Part shown: positions 51,588 to 59,957 of the stretch, piece after piece
Position numbering within the stretch: the stretch's first letter is position 1
How the letters are laid out: every line of letters begins with the position of its first letter
Source: Bradyrhizobium glycinis
GTDB lineage: Bacteria > Pseudomonadota > Alphaproteobacteria > Rhizobiales > Xanthobacteraceae
Length of the DNA stretch: 64,000 bases
Reading direction: 5' to 3'
Assembly: GCF_016031655.1 (NCBI RefSeq)
Contig: NZ_JACCHQ010000025.1
Location: 62,001-126,000 of the forward strand
The notes under the pieces: model-generated
What the model was told of the DNA's origin: nothing
Databases searched by the model: none
Seen by the model: the letters and a program-made list of their open reading frames with translations, nothing else
Translations under genes and position numbers: made by a program

Positions 51588-53201
51588 TCAGAACAAGCTG
51601 CCCTGATCCACCGGCTTGCGCTTGGGCGCCGGCTTCGTCTCCGCCGCCGGCTTCGGCTGCGCCGGCGCGCGCCTCGCCGCGGGCGCCGCACGATCCGCAT
51701 CCGCGGTCGCGCCGACGCGGCCATCGGCGAACTCGATCTCGACACGCGCACCGGGGCCGATCGCCTCCGCCGCATGCACGGGATGTCCCGCCTCGTCGCG
51801 CACGAGCGCAAAGCCGCGCGCGAGCACGCTGCGATAGGACAGCGCGGAGAGCAGCTTGCCGCTGTTCTCGACCCGCGTCTCTAACCGGTGCAGCAGCGTC
51901 GCCAGCGCGCGCTCTGCCCGTTCGGCCAGGCGATGGGTGCGCTCGCGCTGGCGGAGAATCGCGTTGCGCTGGGCCTGCGCATTCGAAAGCTTTGAGGCGC
52001 GCAGGCGCACCTCGAGGCCCGCAAAGCGGTCGCGCCGCTGCCGCAGCAGCGAGCGCGCCGACAGGCCCAGCCGCTCGCCGCACACGGTGAGCCGATGGTC
52101 GGCCTGCGAAATCTGCCCGTGCAGCACGCGCAGCGTCAGTTTCGCGCTTGCGGCGGTGAACCTGCGGAAATGCGCATGCGTGTTGGCCTTCAGGCAGCGG
52201 GGCAGGGACGCGCCTGCCGAATCCAGCCGCTGCCGCGGGATCGCCAGGAGATCGCCCGCCGCGGGCAGCGCGCGCGCGGCGGCGCGCAGCTCGCTGCGGC
52301 GGCTCTCCTGGGCGCGCTGCCAATAGGCGCGGGTGCGGCGCCCGAGATCGCCCACCTCGACGAACAGCTCGCTGCGCACGGGAACGGCCATCTCGGCCGC
52401 GGCTGTTGGCGTCGGCGCGCGCTTGTCGGCGACGAAGTCGATCAGCGTGATGTCGGTCTCGTGCCCCACCGCCGAGATCAGCGGGATGATGCTCTCAGCT
52501 GCGGCGCGCACCACGATCTCCTCGTTGAACGACCAGAGATCCTCCAGCGAGCCGCCGCCGCGCGCGACGATCAGCACATCGGGCCGCGGAATCCTGCCGC
52601 CCGGGGCAAGCGCGTTGAAGCCGCGGATCGCGGCCGCGACTTGCTCGGCCGAACCGTCGCCCTGCACCTTGACCGGCCACACCAGCACGCGGCGGGGAAA
52701 GCGGTCCTCCAGCCGATGCAGGATGTCGCGGATGACGGCGCCGGTCGGCGAGGTCACGACGCCGATCACCTCCGGCAGCCACGGCAGCAGCTGCTTGCGC
52801 GCCTCGTCGAACAGGCCCTCAGTGGCGAGCTTCTTCTTGCGCTCCTCCATCAGCGCCATCAGCGCGCCGATGCCGGCCGGCTCCAGCGCCTCGATCACGA
52901 TCTGGTATTTCGAGGAACCCGGATAGGTCGTGAGCTTGCCGGTGGCGATCACCTCGAGCCCCTCCTGGGGCTTGAAGCGCATGCGGCTGTGCACGCCCTT
53001 CCAGATCACCGCCTCGATCTTGGCGCTCTCGTCCTTGAGCGCGAAATAGCAATGGCCGGAGGAATGCGCCCCGCGAAAGCCGGAAATCTCGCCGCGGACG
53101 CGGACATGGCCGAAGGCGTCCTCGACCGTCCGCTTCAGGGACAGGGACAGTTCGGAGACGGTGAATTCAGGCGCGTTGAGCAGTTGTTCCGCAGGCGGCA
53201 T
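51588..53201 (-). CDS. xseA: Exodeoxyribonuclease VII large subunit XseA
   Basis: A 537-residue nuclease subunit. The N-terminal OB fold is seen as VRVRGEISGFRGAHSSGHCYFALKDESAKIEAVIW; the catalytic core as VTSPTGAVIRDILHRLEDRFPRRVLV, DVLIVARGGGSLEDLWSFNEE and ISAVGHETDITLIDFVAD; then a long coiled-coil region and the C-terminal LARGFALVRDEAGHPVHAAE. A Pro/Ala/Lys-rich tail ends the protein. It degrades single-stranded DNA in repair. The start at 53201 (MPPAEQLLNAPEF) is the family norm. Confidence 0.95.
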   Translation of the reverse strand: MPPAEQLLNAPEFTVSELSLSLKRTVEDAFGHVRVRGEISGFRGAHSSGHCYFALKDESAKIEAVIWKGVHSRMRFKPQEGLEVIATGKLTTYPGSSKYQIVIEALEPAGIGALMALMEERKKKLATEGLFDEARKQLLPWLPEVIGVVTSPTGAVIRDILHRLEDRFPRRVLVWPVKVQGDGSAEQVAAAIRGFNALAPGGRIPRPDVLIVARGGGSLEDLWSFNEEIVVRAAAESIIPLISAVGHETDITLIDFVADKRAPTPTAAAEMAVPVRSELFVEVGDLGRRTRAYWQRAQESRRSELRAAARALPAAGDLLAIPRQRLDSAGASLPRCLKANTHAHFRRFTAASAKLTLRVLHGQISQADHRLTVCGERLGLSARSLLRQRRDRFAGLEVRLRASKLSNAQAQRNAILRQRERTHRLAERAERALATLLHRLETRVENSGKLLSALSYRSVLARGFALVRDEAGHPVHAAEAIGPGARVEIEFADGRVGATADADRAAPAARRAPAQPKPAAETKPAPKRKPVDQGSLF

Positions 53202-53334
53202 CTCAAAAACGATTCGGCATTTTGGGGTCAGGCCCGACGTTAAGGATTTTCGTGAGGTAGCGCCAATCCGGGGATTGATTAAAAGAGTACTCTGTAATAT
53301 AGAGTTCTCTGAAATCTGGCTGGAGGGGATGGTC

Positions 53335-54345
53335 ATGGCGATGCAATTGCTGCGTGGGGTGCTGAGCTTGCTGAAATGGGGCCTCTGCGCGGTCGGCGCC
53401 GTGGCGCTGCTCGTGACCGCCCTAATCGCGACGCCGCTGCAGCGGCCGAACGAGCTGCGCTCGGTCTCGGACTCCGCCAAGGGCATCGACTGGTCCTCGC
53501 TGCCGCCGCTCGAGCGCTTCCAGGCCCGTGACGGCACCTGGCTCGGTTTCCGGCACTATGCGGCGAAGGGGGCCGCGACCGATCGCGGCGCCATCTTCAT
53601 CCACGGCTCCTCCGGCTCGAGCGGCACCGTCAACCACGCGCTGACCCAGGCGATCGCCGCGCGCGGCGTGGAGAGCTGGGCGCTCGACATCCGCGGCCAT
53701 GGCGGCTCCGGCACCCGCGGCGACATCTCCTATGTCGGCCAGCTCGAGGACGATCTCGTCGATTTCGTCGCGCATGTCCGAAAAAGTGCCCCGGACCTGC
53801 CGCTGACCTTGCTCGGCCATTCCGCCGGCGCCGGCTTCTCGCTGCGCGTCGCCGCGACGCCGATCATGCAGGACATGTTCGTGCGCACCGTGCTGATCGC
53901 GCCCTATCTCGGCTATGACGCGCCGACCAACAAGCCGAATTCCGGCGGCTGGGCCAATCCGGACATTCCGCGTTTCCTCGGCCTTGCGGCCCTGCGCAAG
54001 CTCGGCATCGACTGCTGCTCGCAGCTTCCGGTGCTCGCCTTCGCGGTGCCGCCGAATTCCGAGAAGCTGCTGACCGCGACCTATTCCGACCGCCTGATGC
54101 GCAACTTCGCGACGCGCGGCTACCGGCTCGATCTGCCCCGCGTGACCCACCCGATGACGATCTTCGGCGGCGCTGAGGACGAGATGATGATCTCGGACAA
54201 ATACGCGGACACCGTGCAGGCGCTGAAGCCGTCGGTCGACGTCAGGATCATCGACGGCGTCAACCACATGGGCATGGTCACAAATCCCAAGGCCGTCTCG
54301 GCGATTGCCGAAGACGTCGCCACGCGCGGGAGCGGACAGTCATGA
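53335..54345 (+). CDS. Alpha/beta hydrolase, membrane-anchored
   Basis: A 336-residue protein. An N-terminal membrane helix (residues about 11-33, LLKWGLCAVGAVALLVTALIA) anchors it. The hydrolase fold shows AIFIHGSSGSSGTVN, then ALDIRGHGGSG, the nucleophile elbow LLGHSAGAG (Ser), and late MTIFGGAEDE (Asp) and GVNHMGM (His). The start at 53335 has a GGAGG site eight bases upstream; ATGs at 53329 and 53341 are alternatives. A serine lipase/esterase-like role is likely; substrate unknown. Confidence 0.85.
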   Translation: MAMQLLRGVLSLLKWGLCAVGAVALLVTALIATPLQRPNELRSVSDSAKGIDWSSLPPLERFQARDGTWLGFRHYAAKGAATDRGAIFIHGSSGSSGTVNHALTQAIAARGVESWALDIRGHGGSGTRGDISYVGQLEDDLVDFVAHVRKSAPDLPLTLLGHSAGAGFSLRVAATPIMQDMFVRTVLIAPYLGYDAPTNKPNSGGWANPDIPRFLGLAALRKLGIDCCSQLPVLAFAVPPNSEKLLTATYSDRLMRNFATRGYRLDLPRVTHPMTIFGGAEDEMMISDKYADTVQALKPSVDVRIIDGVNHMGMVTNPKAVSAIAEDVATRGSGQS

Positions 54346-54411
54346 TGCGATCCCGTTTACGGGCTGAAGGCAGGGCCATCGCATCTGAGCATGACGTGAC
54401 AGGGCGCGCGG

Positions 54412-54543
54412 CCATCCTTCGAGACGCCCGCCCTCGGCGGGCCCTCAGGATGAGGACCGGGGGTTTGGGTACTGATCTACAGGTAAACCTGCCTTCAGCC
54501 TCATCCTGAGGAGACCGCGCAGCGGTCGTCTCGAAGGACGAGG
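54412..54543. repeat. Palindromic intergenic repeat, CCTTCGAGAC-type
   Basis: Left CCATCCTTCGAGACGCC pairs in part with right GTCTCGAAGGACGAGG; inner CCTCAGGATGAGG / CCTCATCCTGAGG. Located between the hydrolase and the membrane protein gene. Confidence 0.85.
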
Positions 54544-54601
54544 CGTGCGCTTGGTATCAGCGCGAGCCTTATGCGATGCCCCCGGGAAAGAAAGGAACGA
54601 C

Positions 54602-55153
54602 ATGATCGACAGCAGCGAAGCTTCCGCAGCGCTGACCGATATCGAGGACACGGTCCGTCGTGTGCGGCAGTCGCAGATTTATGAAGTCTCCAGTCTCGTC
54701 CTGCTGATGTGGGGCGGGCTGGCGTTCGTCGGCAACATCGCGGGCTGGTTCTGGCCGCGCTACGGGCTCTATATCTGGTTCGCAGTGTACGGGGTGTCGG
54801 CCGTAGGGCTGATCATCATCGGCGTCTATCACCGCTCGAAGAGCCGCATCCGGGTGTTCGACGGGCGCTATTTTCTGACGTTTGGGTTGATCGCCGCCTT
54901 CGGCATCTTCGTCTGCTACTTCGGTCAGTTCACGCCGCGCCAGCAGACAGCGTTCTGGCCGATCTACATCATGCTGTTCTACATGATGGCCGGCGTCTGG
55001 TTCGGCTATGCCTTCCTCGTCATCGGCGCCACCATCGTTGCGCTGACGCTGATCGGCTATTTTTACATCCCCGGCATATCGCTGTTGTTGTGGATGGCAG
55101 TCGTCAATGGCGGCGGGCTGACCCTCGGCGGGCTCTGGATGCGGCGGAGCTAG
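54602..55153 (+). CDS. Integral membrane protein of unknown function
   Basis: A 183-residue protein with five or six membrane helices (from about residue 30: SSLVLLMWGGLAFVGNIAGWF, then YIWFAVYGVSAVGLIIIGVYH, and others to GGGLTLGGLWMRR) and a cytoplasmic N-terminus that contains ALTDIEDTVRRVRQSQIYEV. No family name. Its stop is two bases before the ATG of a winged-helix regulator, so the two form one unit. The start follows AAAGGAACG. Confidence 0.75.
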   Translation: MIDSSEASAALTDIEDTVRRVRQSQIYEVSSLVLLMWGGLAFVGNIAGWFWPRYGLYIWFAVYGVSAVGLIIIGVYHRSKSRIRVFDGRYFLTFGLIAAFGIFVCYFGQFTPRQQTAFWPIYIMLFYMMAGVWFGYAFLVIGATIVALTLIGYFYIPGISLLLWMAVVNGGGLTLGGLWMRRS

Positions 55154-55155
55154 CC

Positions 55156-55455
55156 ATGGCCGAGCTCGACGACATCATCCACCAGCCGCTGCGCCTGAAG
55201 ATCATGGCCGCGCTGAACGCCCTGCCTGCGGAGGTGGGGCTGGAATTCGTCCGCCTGAAGAAGCTGACCGGCGCCACCGACGGCAATCTCGGCGCGCATA
55301 TCGAGACGCTTGCCAAGGCCGGCTACGTCTCGGTGGAGAAGGCGTTCGTCGGCAAGAAGCCGCAGACGACGGTGACGGCCACGGCTGCAGGGCGCGGCGC
55401 GTTCGCGCGGCATGTGGCGACGTTGCAGGAGATCATTGCGGGGAGGCAGGCGTAG
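55156..55455 (+). CDS. Winged-helix DNA-binding protein (ArsR/MarR-like)
   Basis: A 99-residue regulator: DDIIHQPLRLKIMAALNAL, then LEFVRLKKLTGATDGNLGAHIETLAKAGYVSVEKAFVGKKPQTTVTATAAGRGAF is a complete winged helix, with the recognition helix at GATDGNLGAHIETL and the wing at KKPQTTV. It resembles the small transcriptional regulators of the HTH_27 type that pair with a membrane protein gene, as here. It probably controls its own operon. Confidence 0.82.
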   Translation: MAELDDIIHQPLRLKIMAALNALPAEVGLEFVRLKKLTGATDGNLGAHIETLAKAGYVSVEKAFVGKKPQTTVTATAAGRGAFARHVATLQEIIAGRQA

Positions 55456-55579
55456 CCCTGCGATGCAGATCATAGTGCCCTCTCCTTTGCGGGAGTGTCG
55501 GGGGACCCGAGTCCAAGGACGAACGTACAACCCCTCGCTTTTCAGTGCTCTTCAAGGTAGTAAGAGATAGGGGGGTACC

Positions 55580-57610
55580 ATGCAGGAAGAAGTAAAGGTC
55601 GAAGTAAGGCCTGATTTTCTCGCGCGGCAGGCGAAAGCGCAGCCTATGCAGGCGCTGGCGGAGCTGATTTGGAATTCTCTCGATGCTGACGCGACATCTG
55701 TCAGCATTGAGTTCGAGCCAGACGGTATCGGCGGCATCTCTAAAATCGTTATTGCGGACAATGGAGACGGCATTCCGCGCGAAGAGGCTCCGCAGGTCTT
55801 CAAAAACCTTGGAGGATCTTGGAAGCAACTACGGCTGACCACACCCCGCTTGAATCGCATGCTCCACGGACGCGAGGGGCGCGGCCGGTTCAAAGCGTTT
55901 GCCCTCGGCGGGGTGGTCGATTGGAAGATCATTTACGCGAAGGATGGCACTCCGTTCCGCTATGACGTCGCCGTGCTGGAGCAACAGATTGAGCGGGCCC
56001 GTGTTGGGGAGGAAGCACCGGCTCCCGGCGCCGCCACCGGAGTAACGGTGGTGATATCCGAACTGAAGAGGCAGTTCAGTTCGTTACAGCCGGAAAACGC
56101 CATTCAAGAGCTTTCAGAGATATTCGCTATCTATCTCAAGGATTATCGCAACGTCACGATCACGATCGCAGGCGATCGAATCGACCCGCATCGGGCAATC
56201 GCAGGTACATGGAACTTCGAGTTAGTGCCCATCGCGGCCGATGATGGAGAACAGCACTCTGTCGATCTCGAAATAATCGAATGGCGCGGACAAACCCGCC
56301 GAACCCTTTATCTGTGCAACGAGCAGGGCTTCCCGTTATCGCAAGTAGAGACGCGCTTCCATGTAGGGGACTTCCATTTTTCTGCTTACCTGAAATCCAG
56401 CTTTATCAGCGAGCTGCATCAAGACGGACGGCTTGATCTCGCGGAAATGGTCCCGGCTCTGGTTGCCTCCATCGAGGAAGCGCGAGCAAAGGTCAAAGAG
56501 GTCTTCCGAAACCGCGCGGCTGAGCGGGCTCGGATCGTGGTTGACGAATGGAAAGAGAAGAAGGTCTATCCTTACGAAGGCGACCCGGTGACGCCCGTTG
56601 AGAAGGCCGAGCGCCAGATTTTCGACATCGTCGCCGTTACTGTTCAAGATGCCTCGCCAGAATTCAGCGACACCGCCTTAAAGCAAACCGCCCTACATCT
56701 AAGGCTGTTGCGCCATGCCATCGAGCGCAGTCCGGCCGAGCTACAGCTTATCCTCGATCAAGTTCTGAAATTACCGAAGCGGAAGCAGAAGGAGTTGGCG
56801 GAGCTGCTCAACGAGACGACTCTCGCTGGAATCATTAGTGCCGCTACCCTCGTCGCTGATCGTTTGAAGTTCCTTGAAGCCTTACGCTTCATCCTGTTCG
56901 ACTACGAGGCTCGGCAGAAGCTGCGCGAGCGTTCGCAGCTTCATAAGATTTTGGAACAGAACACATGGATTTTTGGAGAGGAGTATAATCTCTGGGCAAG
57001 CGACAAGGACCTTACGACGGTGCTGAAAATTCATCGGGATAAGCTCGATCCCGATCTCGTCATCGATGACCCCGTCAAGGTGATCAACAAGACGCGAGGC
57101 ATTGTCGATCTCATGCTGTCACGTGCGCAGCGCCGACATCGTCCGGATGACATTGAGCATTTGGTGATCGAGCTTAAGGCACCGAAAGTCACCATCAATG
57201 CAGAGCATCTGAACCAAATCGAAGGTTATGCCTTAGCTGTAGAGGAGGATGCTCGGTTCAACCGCATTGAGGGGCTGCGCTGGCACTTTTGGATCATTTC
57301 CGATGCATACAACAAGCAGGTCGAGGCTCGCATAAAGGGTGGGCCTGACCCGCAGCGTCGTCTGGTCCTCAGGACCGACAGGGTCAGGGTAGGCGTCAAG
57401 ACATGGGGCGAAATCCTCGAGGAGAACCATGCCCGTCTTCAATTCGTGAAAGAGAAACTCGAACATCGCGTCGATGATGGTCAATCGCTCGCCTTCTTGC
57501 AGGAGCGACATCGCGAACTACTAGAAGGCGTGCTGATCAACGATGATGAAGGGGCGGATGATGCAAGCGATGCGGCGCAGGGCAACTTAGAAACCCCGGT
57601 TGGCGAGTAG
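55580..57610 (+). CDS. GHKL ATPase fused to Shedu/DUF4263-like nuclease, putative defence protein
   Basis: A 676-residue cytoplasmic protein. The N-terminal domain (about 1-200) is a GHKL/Hsp90-type ATPase: N-box E28-L-I-W-N32-S-L-D35-A, D-box D60-N-G-D63-G-I, and a Gly-rich lid segment at 97-103. A helical middle (about 270-450) follows. The C-terminal domain begins LHKILEQNTWIFG (454-466), the entry of Shedu/DUF4263 nucleases, and keeps the PD-(D/E)xK core: D510 in GIVDLML, E531-L-K533 in VIELKAP, and Q546-x3-Y550. Shedu proteins are anti-phage nucleases. The gene is poorer in G+C than its neighbours and lies in a likely acquired segment. The fusion order is read directly; defence is inference. 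Confidence 0.82.
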   Translation: MQEEVKVEVRPDFLARQAKAQPMQALAELIWNSLDADATSVSIEFEPDGIGGISKIVIADNGDGIPREEAPQVFKNLGGSWKQLRLTTPRLNRMLHGREGRGRFKAFALGGVVDWKIIYAKDGTPFRYDVAVLEQQIERARVGEEAPAPGAATGVTVVISELKRQFSSLQPENAIQELSEIFAIYLKDYRNVTITIAGDRIDPHRAIAGTWNFELVPIAADDGEQHSVDLEIIEWRGQTRRTLYLCNEQGFPLSQVETRFHVGDFHFSAYLKSSFISELHQDGRLDLAEMVPALVASIEEARAKVKEVFRNRAAERARIVVDEWKEKKVYPYEGDPVTPVEKAERQIFDIVAVTVQDASPEFSDTALKQTALHLRLLRHAIERSPAELQLILDQVLKLPKRKQKELAELLNETTLAGIISAATLVADRLKFLEALRFILFDYEARQKLRERSQLHKILEQNTWIFGEEYNLWASDKDLTTVLKIHRDKLDPDLVIDDPVKVINKTRGIVDLMLSRAQRRHRPDDIEHLVIELKAPKVTINAEHLNQIEGYALAVEEDARFNRIEGLRWHFWIISDAYNKQVEARIKGGPDPQRRLVLRTDRVRVGVKTWGEILEENHARLQFVKEKLEHRVDDGQSLAFLQERHRELLEGVLINDDEGADDASDAAQGNLETPVGE

Positions 57611-57687
57611 CAATTCGCTTATGACATGGCGACGCTTTCCCTCACTTTGGCGTAGACGACTATGAGGGCAAGCTGAAACCTATTAGG

Positions 57688-58233
57688 TCACTTGAGAACA
57701 GCAAACCACCTAAACGCCACGGCGGCCCATCGGGCGAAGTCGATCAGCGACAGCTCGGCCCGCCAGTCATTGCGCCCCTTGCTTCCATACAGATAGAGGC
57801 GCGGGTGGTAGTAAACGCCTTCCTCATCGGGGTTGTTGGCTGCATCGGGAATCTCGACGTCAAACCGGATGTCGGTCGCGTGAATGATCTTGTTGCAGGC
57901 CTCGCGCAAAGTGAGAACCTCGACTTTGTCTCGATCGGTCGCCCAGTTTGGAAACAGCTTTCCGCAATCTGATTTCGCCTCATCTGCCGGTCCCTGCGAT
58001 TGATCAAACTGGATTCGAACGCCCGTCGCACAGGAGATCAAAATTCGCGTTGCCTCGGACTTGAAGTAGCCCGCCTGCATCATTGATATGGCAGATGAAG
58101 CAAGGCCAAGCGTCGCCACCTCGCGAGAAGCAAAGACCATGCAGACGAGCCGGTAGAGGTCGAGCAGGAACGCGCCCGGCTCAATCGCGTGAGGCTGCTT
58201 CTCGTTAGTGAAGAAAAGTTTTTCCTCGGCCAT
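57688..58233 (-). CDS. Orphan protein with HEPN-like motif, converging on the ATPase-nuclease gene
   Basis: A 181-residue soluble protein. It begins MAEEKLFFTNEKQPHAIEPG, with helices to about residue 70. The segment VLTLREACNKIIHATDIRFD (R110-x7-H118, with N114-x3-H118) resembles, but does not exactly match, the R-x4-6-H motif of HEPN ribonucleases. The rest, YYHPRLYLYGSKGRNDWRAELSLIDFARWAAVAF, is helix/strand. It shares the low G+C of the neighbouring gene. Function unknown; a role beside the ATPase-nuclease is only suggested by position. Confidence 0.6.
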   Translation of the reverse strand: MAEEKLFFTNEKQPHAIEPGAFLLDLYRLVCMVFASREVATLGLASSAISMMQAGYFKSEATRILISCATGVRIQFDQSQGPADEAKSDCGKLFPNWATDRDKVEVLTLREACNKIIHATDIRFDVEIPDAANNPDEEGVYYHPRLYLYGSKGRNDWRAELSLIDFARWAAVAFRWFAVLK

Positions 58234-58472
58234 CAGGGCAACATAAGCGATTCGCCCCCTCCGCCACTGTCAGGCAACTTTCTACTTCACACCGGCCATA
58301 CATCCGGACGATTGCCAATTGATTTCGCTCGGCAATTCCCGCTATTGCAAGGGAAGAGGGGCAGCGAGCAAGCCGCCCCGGAATGACTGGGAATGGGAGG
58401 CCGCCCTCTTGAGCCCCACCCCGATTCGTGCGACCTCCGCCCCCAAGCCAACCCCCTCATCCTGAGCCCTCG

Positions 58473-59756
58473 ATGCACATTCTCCTGCTCGGTTCCGGCG
58501 GCCGCGAACATGCTCTGGCGTGGAAGATCGCGGCCTCTCCCCTGGTGACCAAATTCTGGTGCGCGCCCGGCAATGCCGGCATCGCCAGGGAGGCGGAATG
58601 CGTGGCGCTCGATGTCGCCGACCATGCCGCGGTGATCGAGTTCTGCAAAAAGAACGCGGTCGAGCTCGTGGTGGTCGGGCCGGAGACGCCGCTCGCGGCC
58701 GGCATCGTCGATGATCTCACCGCCGCCGGCATCAAGGCGTTCGGGCCGAGCAAGGCGGCGGCCCAGCTCGAAAGCTCCAAGGGGTTCACCAAGGCGCTGT
58801 GCACCGAGTTCGGCATTCCCACCGGCGCCTACAAGCGCTTCACCAAGGCCAATGACGCGCGCGCCTATGTGCAGAGCCAGGGCGCGCCGATCGTGGTCAA
58901 GGCCGACGGCCTTGCCGCCGGCAAGGGCGTCGTCGTTGCGAAAACCGTGCGCGAGGCCGAGGACGCCATCGCCATGATGTTCGAGGGCGCCTTCGGCGAG
59001 GCCGGCGCCGAGGTCGTGATCGAGGAGTTTCTGCCCGGCCGCGAGATCAGCTTCTTTGCGCTGTGCGACGGCGAGACGGCGATCCCGCTCGCCTCCGCCC
59101 AGGACCACAAGCGCGTGTTCGACCACGACGTCGGCCCGAACACCGGCGGCATGGGCGCCTATTCGCCGACGCCGCTGGTCACGCCCGCCATCCACGACGC
59201 GATCATGGCGAAGATCATCCTGCCGACGGTCGCGGGCATGAAGCAGCGCGGCACGCCGTTCCGCGGCGTGCTCTATGCCGGCATCATGCTGACGACGCAG
59301 GGGCCAAAGCTATTCGAGTTCAACGTGCGCTTCGGCGATCCCGAGTGCCAGGTCCTGATGCTGCGCATGATGAGCGACATCGTGCCGGCCTTGCTTGCGG
59401 CTTGTGATGGGCAGTTGAAGCATTTCGATCTGCGCTGGCACAAGGAAACCGCGCTCACCGTGGTGATGGCAGCGAAGGGCTATCCCGGCGACTACCAGAA
59501 GGGCACGCGCATCGAGGGGTTAGAGGAGGCCGCCAAGGTCGACAATGTCGAGATCTTCCATGCCGGCACGGTGGCGAAGGACGGCGCGATCCTCGCCCAT
59601 GGCGGCCGCGTGCTCAATGTCTGCGCGTTGGGAGCGACCGTGACGGAGGCGCAGGCCCGCGCCTACCAGGCCGTCGACCGCATCCACTGGCCGGACGGTT
59701 TTTGCCGCCGCGACATCGGCTGGCAGGCCGTGGAGGCGGAGAAGGCCAAAAGCTAG
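58473..59756 (+). CDS. purD: Phosphoribosylamine-glycine ligase PurD
   Basis: A 427-residue ATP-grasp enzyme of purine synthesis (GAR synthetase). Start MHILLLGSGGREHALAWKIA is the family norm. Later motifs: VVVGPETPLAAGIVDDL, FGPSKAAAQLESSKGFTKAL, PIVVKADGLAAGKGVVVA (ATP-grasp), HDVGPNTGGMGAYSP and FEFNVRFGDPECQ. The frame is open upstream, but that part is Pro-rich non-coding. It is the first housekeeping gene after the low-G+C segment. Confidence 0.96.
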   Translation: MHILLLGSGGREHALAWKIAASPLVTKFWCAPGNAGIAREAECVALDVADHAAVIEFCKKNAVELVVVGPETPLAAGIVDDLTAAGIKAFGPSKAAAQLESSKGFTKALCTEFGIPTGAYKRFTKANDARAYVQSQGAPIVVKADGLAAGKGVVVAKTVREAEDAIAMMFEGAFGEAGAEVVIEEFLPGREISFFALCDGETAIPLASAQDHKRVFDHDVGPNTGGMGAYSPTPLVTPAIHDAIMAKIILPTVAGMKQRGTPFRGVLYAGIMLTTQGPKLFEFNVRFGDPECQVLMLRMMSDIVPALLAACDGQLKHFDLRWHKETALTVVMAAKGYPGDYQKGTRIEGLEEAAKVDNVEIFHAGTVAKDGAILAHGGRVLNVCALGATVTEAQARAYQAVDRIHWPDGFCRRDIGWQAVEAEKAKS

Positions 59757-59957
59757 CCCGCCGTTGCGGGAGGCGCGCAAGCGCGCCGATCCGCAAATCT
59801 CGGGCGTTCGCGTCACCGCGCCGCCACATCCGCACGCCAGAATGTGCAATCGACTGTTGGGGTTAGTTGCCCCGACGATAATACCGGTACTGTGCATGGG
59901 GTTGTTTTCGACATTTTGTGTCGAGGCCCCGGGACCGACCAACAAGGATGCAACAAG

